Below the pieces are notes generated by a model that was not told the origin of the DNA, did no database searches, and saw only the letters and a program-made list of their open reading frames with translations. The position numbers and the translations under genes were made by a program. From positions 1 through 34,582 of the forward strand of contig JAUZRP010000051.1 of the NCBI GenBank assembly GCA_030950395.1: a stretch of DNA of 34,582 nucleotides, given 5' to 3'. Positions 21,579 through 29,206 of this stretch are shown one piece after another; the first letter of the stretch is position 1, and every line of letters starts with the position of its first letter. The DNA comes from Desulfonauticus sp. Its GTDB lineage: Bacteria > Desulfobacterota > Desulfovibrionia > Desulfovibrionales > Desulfonatronovibrionaceae.

Positions 21579-22121
21579 ATGTTTTTCAAAAAACTATTCA
21601 ACAAAAAAACAAAAGAAAAAATCGAGCAATATCAAGAAGCTATTACTTTTGCAGAAGCTGGTGACACTAAAGAAGTTGTTAACATACTCCATCCAGAAGG
21701 CAAGCAATCTAACTCCAAACCAGTTTTGTTAGTAATAGGGAATAAAGCTAATTTTAGTCCTGATCTCATCAATTACAGTGTAGAAATGGCCAAACGGATG
21801 AATTATAAAATTTTGGCTCTAAACAGCCTTCCTCTTACAGAGCACGGCATGCCTGTTAAAGAGTCGGCCAAAAAAGAACTCGTAAAGAGTTTTACAGAAA
21901 AAAGCAAGCAGGCCTTTGCTCAATTTGCAAAAGAGGCCCAAAAACACGGCCTAGACATAGAGCATCTAGTTATGTTTAAAGACAAAGAAGAAGCTATGTA
22001 TGAGTTAAAAGAAAAACATATTCCCATTGAGTTTGTTATCTCAGATCAGGAAAGAGATTTTATAGCAGCACAAAACAGACAGGTTAATACTCCAAGAGTT
22101 TGTGTATATAGCTTAACCTAA
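21579..22121 (+). CDS. UspA-like protein with N-terminal ITFAEAG module
   Basis: The 180-aa protein follows the first Usp gene by 14 bp behind AGGAGG. Residues 1-45 are basic then helical (EKIEQYQEAITFAEAGDTKEVVNIL), matching the 55-aa protein encoded at 20939 at AxTFAEA. Residues about 50-180 have a Usp-like fold (KPVLLVIGNKANFSPDLINYSVEMAKRMNYKILALNSLP, GLDIEHLVMF, IPIEFVISDQE, RVCVYSL). No nucleotide-binding GxxG motif is visible. It may couple to the neighbouring permease or two-component system. Confidence 0.65.
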   Translation: MFFKKLFNKKTKEKIEQYQEAITFAEAGDTKEVVNILHPEGKQSNSKPVLLVIGNKANFSPDLINYSVEMAKRMNYKILALNSLPLTEHGMPVKESAKKELVKSFTEKSKQAFAQFAKEAQKHGLDIEHLVMFKDKEEAMYELKEKHIPIEFVISDQERDFIAAQNRQVNTPRVCVYSLT

Positions 22122-22196
22122 ATATTTTTAGGCAACAAAGTTACTTTTTTCACTATCTGTTGCTTAAGGAGTATTATATGCCAAGAAGGAGTAGAT

Positions 22197-22286
22197 ATGA
22201 GCACGGGTAAATTTGTTTTTGGAATCACGATTATTTTAATTGCCTTTTTTTTATGTTATGCTTTTAGAAAAGAAAACAAAAAATAG
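22197..22286 (+). CDS. 29-aa single-span membrane microprotein
   Basis: AAGAAGGAG precedes ATG 22197. The product MSTGKFVFGITIILIAFFLCYAFRKENKK has one membrane span (about residues 6-23) and a basic tail that should face the cytoplasm. It sits between the UspA-like genes and a permease; small proteins of this type are often permease or kinase accessory subunits. The function is unproven. Confidence 0.65.
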   Translation: MSTGKFVFGITIILIAFFLCYAFRKENKK

Positions 22287-22419
22287 GGCTTGGTTGAGCG
22301 TTAGACGAACAACACTATCACTCTAAGGGCTTAATTTTCATGAATAGTCAGACTACGCCTAGCTAACAAAAACACCTAGCTAGAGCTTGACAAGTAAATT
22401 AAACTTAGCAGGAGGGATT

Positions 22420-24231
22420 ATGACTCTGGAGATGATTCTCACCATGATCGTGCTCGGTTTTGTTATCTTTTTGTTTGTTTCTGAATGGGTGCGAGTAGAT
22501 GTTGTTGGCATTATGATGATGGTTATTTTGCCTTTAATTGGTCTTGTAACTCCAAAGGAGGCCTTTATTGGTTTAAGTTCCAATGCAGTTGTCTCAATTA
22601 TTGCCGTAATTATTATTGGAGCAGGGTTAGATAAAACCGGCATTATGAACAAAGTGGCAAGCCCCATTATTAAACTGGCTGGCAACAGTGAAAAGCGCAT
22701 TATTACTTTTATAGCTGGTACAGTTGGCATCATATCCAGTATGATGCAAAATATTGGAGCAGCTGCTTTATTTTTGCCAGCTGCCCAAAGAATAGCCAAA
22801 AGAACAGGTGTGCCTATCTCCCGTATTCTTATGCCTATGGGCTTTTGTGCCATTATTGGTGGCACCCTAACATTAGTTGGCGCAAGTCCTACCATTTTGT
22901 TAAATGACCTTATGATCTTAAATGGAGAAAAACTAAAACCCTTTGGACTTTTTACCCAAACCCCTATCGGTGTCTGTTTGCTGGCCACAGCAATTATTTA
23001 TTTTGCTTTTTTTGGCAAATATATCTTACCTTCTGGTTCTGGGCAGTCTGATAAAGGTATTTCTGACTTGCTTATGGAAGCTTATACAGGGTTGGAGAGT
23101 ATTTTTGAGCTATCTATTCCAGAAAACTTTTCTGCCAAAACTCTAGAAGAGCTAGCTATTAGAGAAAAATATTTAGTAACCGTGGTTGCCATTGCCAAAG
23201 AACGTAAAAAAGAAAAAATCTTAACCCCTCGCAGCTCTGATGTTTTAGAGGGAGGAGATACCATAGCCATTGTGGGTAAAAAAAGAAACGTTGAAATTTT
23301 GGCCAAAGAATTAGGCTTCCAGATTAAAGATACCCTGGAAGTTTTTGCCGAAGAACTAGCCAAAACCAATGCAGGCTTGGCAGAAGCCATTGTGCCTCCT
23401 AGATCAGAACTCATAGGCAAAACCCTTTCTGAGATAAAGTTCAAAGAACTTTACGGAGTAACCCCTGTAGCTCTCATAAAAAACAACAAGACTTTTTATG
23501 CTGGTCTTACCAACATCAAATTGAAAATGGGAGATACTTTACTTCTTTTTGGCCCCTGGGAAAAATTCCATATCCTCAAAGTCAGACCTCAACCCAAACC
23601 ATTAACTTTTGTCAGCCCGTTGGAAGGAGAAATATTAAAGCCCCACAAAGCCAAGTGGGCAGTTTTTTGGCTGGTTCTTTCCTTAGCCCAGATTATATTT
23701 TTTAAAGTAAAATTAGCAGTAGCTCTAATGTCTGGCGCTCTTGGGATGATTATAACCGGGGTATTAAGCGTAGACGAAGCTTATCGTTCAGTAGACTGGA
23801 TGACAGTGTTTTTATTGGCAGGACTGATCCCCCTGGGTATAGCTTTTGAAAAAACAGGCACTGCTTCCTTTATTGCTCAAAACGTCCTAAAATTAATTGG
23901 TCAACCTTCTCCAATTATGCTTCTAACGGTAATTGGAATTATGACATCATTTTTTACTCTAGTTATATCAAACGTAGGTGCAACTGTACTTCTAGTGCCT
24001 TTATGTATGAACATGGCTGTTATGGCTGGGGGAGATCCCAGAATGGCCGCTTTAGTTGTAGGTCTATCTGCTTCCAATACCTTTGTGCTTCCTACCCATC
24101 AGGTAAATGCCCTTATTATGAGGCCTGGAGGCTACAAAACAACTGACTATGCAAAAGCAGGCTCTATTATGACCATTCTCTTTTTAACTGTAGAGTTAGG
24201 AGTGCTTTACTTTTTTTATGGCATTCAATAA
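22420..24231 (+). CDS. SLC13/DASS-family permease with two RCK_C (TrkA-C) domains
   Basis: The product is 603 aa from ATG 22420 behind AGGAGGG; the frame extends to a TTG at 22387 but has no ribosome site there. N-terminal membrane segments (residues 1-210) include NAVVSIIAVIIIGAGLDKTG, IISSMMQNIGAAALFLP and GGTLTLVGASPTILLND, the ion-transporter motif. Two cytosolic RCK_C domains follow (about 225-400: LAIREKYLVTVVAI...LEGGDTIAIVGK; LSEIKFKELYGVTPVALI...KMGDTLLLFG). A second membrane half (about 420-600) carries SNVGATVLLVPLCMNMA and SASNTFVLPTHQVNALIM. Family members carry dicarboxylates, sulfate or related anions with Na+; the substrate cannot be told from sequence. Confidence 0.9.
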   Translation: MTLEMILTMIVLGFVIFLFVSEWVRVDVVGIMMMVILPLIGLVTPKEAFIGLSSNAVVSIIAVIIIGAGLDKTGIMNKVASPIIKLAGNSEKRIITFIAGTVGIISSMMQNIGAAALFLPAAQRIAKRTGVPISRILMPMGFCAIIGGTLTLVGASPTILLNDLMILNGEKLKPFGLFTQTPIGVCLLATAIIYFAFFGKYILPSGSGQSDKGISDLLMEAYTGLESIFELSIPENFSAKTLEELAIREKYLVTVVAIAKERKKEKILTPRSSDVLEGGDTIAIVGKKRNVEILAKELGFQIKDTLEVFAEELAKTNAGLAEAIVPPRSELIGKTLSEIKFKELYGVTPVALIKNNKTFYAGLTNIKLKMGDTLLLFGPWEKFHILKVRPQPKPLTFVSPLEGEILKPHKAKWAVFWLVLSLAQIIFFKVKLAVALMSGALGMIITGVLSVDEAYRSVDWMTVFLLAGLIPLGIAFEKTGTASFIAQNVLKLIGQPSPIMLLTVIGIMTSFFTLVISNVGATVLLVPLCMNMAVMAGGDPRMAALVVGLSASNTFVLPTHQVNALIMRPGGYKTTDYAKAGSIMTILFLTVELGVLYFFYGIQ

Positions 24232-24260
24232 TATTTTATCTTTTTAGGAATAATTCTTGG

Positions 24261-24282
24261 CCCCATATTTTTATGGGGTTTT
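24261..24282 (+). terminator. Rho-independent terminator after the DASS permease gene
   Basis: CCCCATA (24261-24267), TTTT loop, TATGGGG (24272-24278), then TTTT. It sits 30 bp after the permease stop and 40 bp before the kinase gene, so it probably separates or attenuates the two. Confidence 0.75.
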
Positions 24283-24321
24283 ACAAACTCTATCAATTGT
24301 ATAGGAAGTAAATCACAAACA

Positions 24322-25740
24322 ATGTTCTTAAACTTTTTGCAATTTACTCATCTAAGCATACGCAAAAAAATTATTATTACCTTTCTAATTTTGTTTGTCA
24401 TTGTCACTTCTGTCTCTTTGTGGGGTTTTCTCAATTATAACCACCTTAATCAAAATATCCAACTATTGGAACAAAAGGAAGCTTTGTTAAATAATATTTT
24501 AGAAGCAAGAAGATATGAAAAAAATTTCTTTATCACTTATAATTTCCAACACCTTAACAAGGCCAAAGAATTTATAGAAAAAAGTGAACTCATTCTAAAA
24601 AAACTTATTATCCCCGGACCAAATTCTCAACAATTATTCGGATTATTAGAAAACTATAAAAAATCTATTCAAGACATCCTCACCAAACACAACTTAAAAC
24701 AGTTAACCAAACAGAAGCTCCAAGAAAGGAGTGAGCTTATTCAAAAAAACGGCAGGATGGCCACGATTTGTCTGGAAAAGTTAATTGCCCAAAAGAGAAA
24801 AGACATTCAACGTCTAATAAATCAATCTCGCAATCTGTTATTTTTGACAATCACAGCCTTATTGGCCTTGGCAATTATTACATTTATTTTTTTATTAAAA
24901 AACGTTACCAAACCTCTAAAAGATATAGAGCACGCTATTAAAAAAATTGTTTCTGGAGACTATGACACCTTGCCCAGCATTCAAACAGGGGATGAATTTG
25001 AAAAATTAGTAAACAACATAAATCACCTCTTAACCGAAATGAAACTTCGCAACAAACAGCTCCTGCAAAAGGAAAAAATGGCGGCCCTTGGGACTTTAAC
25101 CTCTGGAGTAGCTCACGAAATTAATAATCCTTTAAACAATATTTCAACCTCCTTACAAATTTTGCAAGAAGAATTAGGTGACAACACAAGTAAATATCAT
25201 CAAGAATTACTTCAGGAAAGTTTACAACAAGTGGATAGAGTAAAAGAAATAGTAAAAGGATTACTGGAATTCTCAAGAGAAACCTCTTTTTCTCTTGCTC
25301 AAGTGAATTTTAAAAAATTGGTCCAAAATACTTTAAAACTCATTCAAGGGGAATTGCCCAGCCATATCCAGATAAAACTGGACATACCTGACAATCTAAA
25401 TGTCAAGATAGATCCTCAACGGATCCAACAAGTACTTTTAAACATTATTCTAAATGCTATCCAAGCCTTAGATAAAAATCCCGGGACCATTACCATCTCT
25501 GCCTACATCAAGGATCATAGTCTCTACTTTTCTATTGAAGACACGGGACCTGGCATTCCAAAAACACTTTTATCCAAAATTTTTGATCCCTTTTTTACTA
25601 CAAAAGACGTGGGCAAAGGCTCTGGATTAGGTCTGGCAGTATGTCAGGGGATTGTAGAAAAACACCAAGGCAAGATTAAAGTATCTAGCCAGGAAGGAAA
25701 AGGTACCAAATTTACCATAGTGATACCTCAAAAAGACTAA
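24322..25740 (+). CDS. Membrane sensor histidine kinase
   Basis: The 472-aa product has TM1 at about 17-36, a periplasmic sensor of about 135 residues that is almost all helix (a four-helix-type domain), TM2 at about 172-192, HAMP (NVTKPLKDIEHAIKKIVSGDYDTL), then HisKA with phospho-acceptor His265 in SGVAHEINNPLNN. HATPase_c motifs are N box LLNIILNAIQALD, G1 EDTGPGIP, F box FDPFFTTK and G2 GKGSGLGLAVC. The ligand is unknown. The NtrC-type regulator follows 51 bp later and is the obvious partner; the receiver-bearing Lon at 18576-20603 is another possible one. Confidence 0.95.
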   Translation: MFLNFLQFTHLSIRKKIIITFLILFVIVTSVSLWGFLNYNHLNQNIQLLEQKEALLNNILEARRYEKNFFITYNFQHLNKAKEFIEKSELILKKLIIPGPNSQQLFGLLENYKKSIQDILTKHNLKQLTKQKLQERSELIQKNGRMATICLEKLIAQKRKDIQRLINQSRNLLFLTITALLALAIITFIFLLKNVTKPLKDIEHAIKKIVSGDYDTLPSIQTGDEFEKLVNNINHLLTEMKLRNKQLLQKEKMAALGTLTSGVAHEINNPLNNISTSLQILQEELGDNTSKYHQELLQESLQQVDRVKEIVKGLLEFSRETSFSLAQVNFKKLVQNTLKLIQGELPSHIQIKLDIPDNLNVKIDPQRIQQVLLNIILNAIQALDKNPGTITISAYIKDHSLYFSIEDTGPGIPKTLLSKIFDPFFTTKDVGKGSGLGLAVCQGIVEKHQGKIKVSSQEGKGTKFTIVIPQKD

Positions 25741-25756
25741 AACGCCTAAATCTCAA

Positions 25757-25785
25757 TTTACTTACATCCATAATTCGCCTATAAT
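25757..25785 (+). promoter_or_regulatory. Candidate sigma70 promoter immediately before the NtrC-type gene
   Basis: TTTACT (25757-25762), 17 nt, TATAAT (25780-25785). The start site would fall at or next to the ATG at 25792, which has no ribosome site, so the message may be leaderless. Confidence 0.35.
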
Positions 25786-25791
25786 AAAAGA

Positions 25792-27165
25792 ATGTCTCTA
25801 AAAGCAACAATTTTAATTATAGACGATGAAAGGATAGCCTTAAAAAATTTATCTTACTTCTTAGAAAAAGAAGGCTATCAAGTTATCTCCTTTCAATCTC
25901 CCCAAAAAGCTTTAAAATACTTAGAAACCTCAGAGCCAGATCTGGTAATAACAGACCTAAAAATGCCGGATATCAGCGGTTTACAACTTTTAAAAAAGAC
26001 TAAAGAACTACATCCTCTAACCGAGGTAATCGTGATTACTGGTTACGCCACCATAAATACTGCAGTAGCAGCTATGAAAGAAGGAGCCTATTATTATCTG
26101 GAAAAACCATATAAATTAGAAAAAATAAGAAAAATTGTTCAAGAAGCCCTGCTCAAACGCCATCTTGTTTTGGAAAACCAACGATTAAAACAAGAATTAA
26201 AAGAAAATACTGTATTACAACAAATCAAAGGAGAAAGCCCTGAAATAAAAAAAGTTATCAGTATTATCAAACAAGTAGCTAATAGCAATTCTAATGTGTT
26301 GATCACTGGAGAAAGCGGCACAGGTAAAGAACTGGTGGCTAAAGCCATACATGCATTAAGCCCAAGAAATAATAAACCTTTTGTAGCCTTTAATTGCGGT
26401 GCTTTAACCGAAGAACTAATAGCCAATGAACTCTTTGGGCATGAATCAGGGGCCTTTACAGGGGCCACCTCAGTAAAAAAAGGCCTTATAGAAATGGCTA
26501 ATCAAGGCACTCTGTTTCTAGATGAAATTGGAGATATGCCCATATCCCAACAAATCAAGATCCTAAGAGTTATCCAAGAAAAAGAAATCTTACGGGTAGG
26601 AGGCACAAAACCCATAAAAATAGACGTCAGATTCATTGCAGCCACTCATAAAAATTTACGCCAGGAAACTAACCAGGGCAATTTCAGACAGGATCTCTTT
26701 TATCGGTTAAATGTCATTTCCATTAACTTGCCAGCCTTAAGGGAGCGCAAAGAAGACATCCCTCTGCTGGCCAACTATTTTTTGGTTAAAAAGAGTCAAG
26801 AACAAGGCAAAAATATTCAGGGATTTTCTGTTCAGGCCATGTATCTGCTGAGACAATATTCCTGGCCAGGCAACATTAGAGAACTTGAAAACGTTATTGA
26901 ACGAGCCGTCACCTTAAATACATCGGGGATAATCTCTAAAAATGACCTGCCAGACTATATAAATAGTATTGACATTACGGTCTATAATAATGCATCTCAA
27001 GAAATACCTAGTTTAGAAGAAATTGAAAAAAGATATATATCCTGGATTTTAGAAAAATGTAACTTTAATAAAACAAAAGCTGCAAAAATTATAGGTATAG
27101 ATAGAGTTTCTCTGTGGAGAAAACTAAAAAAGTATAACCTAAACCCTAAACCAAAGGAGGAATGA
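25792..27165 (+). CDS. NtrC-family sigma54-dependent response regulator
   Basis: The 457-aa product has a receiver (D11-D12, D55 in ITDLKMPD, T83, K105), AAA+ activator domain (Walker A GESGTGKE 173-180, intact GAFTGA 220-225 for sigma54 contact, FLDEIGD Walker B) and a C-terminal Fis-type HTH (NFNKTKAAKIIGIDRVSLWRKLKKY). It should bind enhancer sites and open sigma54 promoters when phosphorylated by the upstream kinase. Its gene is followed at once by the CBS gene (TGATG overlap). The GCAAC/GTTGC repeats and sigma54-type promoter near 20750-20911 are plausible targets. Confidence 0.95.
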   Translation: MSLKATILIIDDERIALKNLSYFLEKEGYQVISFQSPQKALKYLETSEPDLVITDLKMPDISGLQLLKKTKELHPLTEVIVITGYATINTAVAAMKEGAYYYLEKPYKLEKIRKIVQEALLKRHLVLENQRLKQELKENTVLQQIKGESPEIKKVISIIKQVANSNSNVLITGESGTGKELVAKAIHALSPRNNKPFVAFNCGALTEELIANELFGHESGAFTGATSVKKGLIEMANQGTLFLDEIGDMPISQQIKILRVIQEKEILRVGGTKPIKIDVRFIAATHKNLRQETNQGNFRQDLFYRLNVISINLPALRERKEDIPLLANYFLVKKSQEQGKNIQGFSVQAMYLLRQYSWPGNIRELENVIERAVTLNTSGIISKNDLPDYINSIDITVYNNASQEIPSLEEIEKRYISWILEKCNFNKTKAAKIIGIDRVSLWRKLKKYNLNPKPKEE

Positions 27166-27725
27166 TGCGAGTATCTAAACTTATGCAAACGAACCTGGTT
27201 CTAGCCAGCGAAGAGGCTACTTTTGAGACCTTGCTGGGTAAAATTGGCTTGCTTGCCCCTCGCCAAATTTATGTAGTCAAAGAAGGACTAAAATTGGTAG
27301 GCATTGTGACTGGCTACGATCTTTTAAAAATAGTAAAACCTTTTTATTTAGACTCAAAACTAGCCAGGACTATCCCAGAATCTGAAATGGATGGTTTTCT
27401 CGTAAAATGTATAGAAAAGGTAAAAAATGTAAAGGCAAAAGATATAATGATTACTGATTTTGTCTTTTTAAAACCTGAAGATCATACTATGGAAGCAGAG
27501 GCTCTGATAGTAGAAAGAGGCTTAAACGCTCTGCCCGTATTAAATGAAGATAAAAGAATTTTAGGTGAAATAAGCCGAAGAGAAATTTTGACCTATTTTG
27601 CCAAGATCTATGAAAAATATTCTCTTGATTTATTTAACAAGTTCGAACTCAAAAACATCCAAACAGAAGAACATATTCAAAAATGCTATGAAGAACTACA
27701 AAAAGAAGCGAAAGGAGGGAATTAA
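27165..27725 (+). CDS. CBS-domain pair protein
   Basis: The product is 186 aa from ATG 27165. An ATG at 27162 overlaps the previous stop but lies only one base after GGAGG. Two CBS motifs are present: KLMQTNLVLASEEATFETLL...YVVKEGLKLVGIVTGYDLLKIV and KAKDIMITDFVFLKPEDHTMEAEALIVERGLNALPVLNEDKRILGEISRREILTYF. CBS pairs bind adenine nucleotides and gate transporters or kinases. Its stop overlaps the permease start by 1 nt (TAATG), so stoichiometric production with the permease is likely. Confidence 0.92.
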   Translation: MRVSKLMQTNLVLASEEATFETLLGKIGLLAPRQIYVVKEGLKLVGIVTGYDLLKIVKPFYLDSKLARTIPESEMDGFLVKCIEKVKNVKAKDIMITDFVFLKPEDHTMEAEALIVERGLNALPVLNEDKRILGEISRREILTYFAKIYEKYSLDLFNKFELKNIQTEEHIQKCYEELQKEAKGGN

Positions 27726-29059
27726 TGTTTTGGCCAGCAACTCTAATTTTTATCATTGCTTATGCAGTAATTGTATCAGAGAAAGTACACAAAACAAAAG
27801 TTGCTCTTTTTGGAGCAGCTTTAATGCTTATTCTAAAAATTTTAGATCAACACGAAGCTTTCCATAGTATAGAGCTTGGTGTTGACTGGAATGTAATTTT
27901 TCTACTCATATCTATGATGATTATTATTAATGTTATGACCAAAACAGGAGTGTTTCAGTACGTGGCCATTAAAGCTGCCAAACTTGCCAAAGGAGAGCCA
28001 TTTAAAATAATGGCTATCTTTGCTACCATTACTGCCATAGGATCTGCCTTTTTGGATAATGTTACTACTGTGTTGTTATTAGCGCCAGTAACTCTTCTTA
28101 TTGCAGAGCAATTAGAAGTCGATCCAGTTCCGTATCTTATAACAGAAGCCCTAGCCTCCAACATTGGTGGTACTGCAACTCTCATCGGTGATCCACCCAA
28201 CATTATGATCGCTTCTAAAGCAGGTCTAAATTTTATGGACTTTATTATGCATTTAACTCCTGCTATTATAATTATTTTTATAGCCTGGCTCATAGTCTGG
28301 AAGTTTATTTTTGGGAAAAGACTTCACGTAACAGACAAAAACAAGGAAAAAGTTATGGCTATGAATGAAAACGAACTCATTACCAACCCTGCTCTCTTAA
28401 AAAAATCTCTAACCATCCTGATCCTCACTATTATAGGCTTTATGTTGCATGGAATTTTTCACTATGAACCAGCTACCGTTGCCTTAATGGGTGCTGCTAC
28501 TCTCCTGCTTGTTTCAGGGGAACATCCTCACGAGATTTTAGCTGAAGTGGAATGGCCAACCATTTTCTTTTTTATAGGCTTATTTATTATCATTGGGGGT
28601 ATTGTGAAAGTGGGGCTAGTAGAGCTGATGTCTAAAGAAATGATTCGCATCACCAATCCCCAACCCAACAACATGCTCACTTTATCTATGGTTATGATTT
28701 GGTTCTCTGGTATTGCCTCTGCCATTGTAGATAACATTCCTTTTGTAGCCACTATGAATCCCTTGCTAATTGATATGATCCATCAGGTCTATGGTCTCAC
28801 CTCTCCTGCCACTATGGAACACATCCAGCACGCAGCTATGATGCCAGTATGGTGGTCTTTGGCTCTTGGTGCCTGTCTGGGCGGAAATGGTTCTCCCATT
28901 GGAGCATCCGCCAACGTTATTGTAGTAGGTCTTAGTGAAAAAGCTGGTCATCCTATATCTTTTATGAGATTTTTAAAATACGGAGTAGCTGTTACAGCCA
29001 TGAGTTTGCTTTTGTCCACCATTTATATCTACGTCAGATATTATGTCTTAGGAATATAA
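27725..29059 (+). CDS. NhaD/ArsB-type permease (ion transporter superfamily)
   Basis: The 444-aa protein has about 11-12 membrane segments. Signature blocks include VDWNVIFLLISMMIIINVMTKTG, SAFLDNVTTVLLLAPVTLLIAEQ, ASNIGGTATLIGDPPNIMIAS (re-entrant ion motif) and, in the second half, GIASAIVDNIPFVATMNP and GACLGGNGSPIGASANVIVVGLSEKAG. The double inverted-repeat layout is that of NhaD/ArsB/YbiR permeases, usually Na+/H+ or anion/H+ exchange. The upstream CBS protein, overlapping by 1 nt, may control it. It is the last gene of the run and is followed by a strong terminator. Confidence 0.92.
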   Translation: MFWPATLIFIIAYAVIVSEKVHKTKVALFGAALMLILKILDQHEAFHSIELGVDWNVIFLLISMMIIINVMTKTGVFQYVAIKAAKLAKGEPFKIMAIFATITAIGSAFLDNVTTVLLLAPVTLLIAEQLEVDPVPYLITEALASNIGGTATLIGDPPNIMIASKAGLNFMDFIMHLTPAIIIIFIAWLIVWKFIFGKRLHVTDKNKEKVMAMNENELITNPALLKKSLTILILTIIGFMLHGIFHYEPATVALMGAATLLLVSGEHPHEILAEVEWPTIFFFIGLFIIIGGIVKVGLVELMSKEMIRITNPQPNNMLTLSMVMIWFSGIASAIVDNIPFVATMNPLLIDMIHQVYGLTSPATMEHIQHAAMMPVWWSLALGACLGGNGSPIGASANVIVVGLSEKAGHPISFMRFLKYGVAVTAMSLLLSTIYIYVRYYVLGI

Positions 29060-29063
29060 CATA

Positions 29064-29106
29064 AAAAAGGAGTAGAAAGCACTTTACTTTCTACTCCTTT
29101 TTGTCT
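29064..29106 (+). terminator. Strong terminator after the NhaD/ArsB-type permease gene
   Basis: AAAAAGGAGTAGAAAG (29064-29079) pairs without mismatch with CTTTCTACTCCTTTTT (29087-29102) around a 7-nt loop and ends in a T run. It closes the plus-strand transcript and faces the minus-strand TPR gene. Confidence 0.9.
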
Positions 29107-29206
29107 CAAAAACCAATTTAACTCTATCCTCTCCCCACCGACAGCCTAAACCTATGCCCAAAATAATTAAACTCCTGCTTAAACAGGATACTTAGTAACG
29201 AAACAA

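Noticed and set aside
23082-23444. 120-aa minus-strand frame within the DASS permease gene
   Set aside because: It lies wholly inside a well-supported gene and shows no domain or ribosome site; the same applies to the minus-strand frames at 22380-22988 and 27955-28293.
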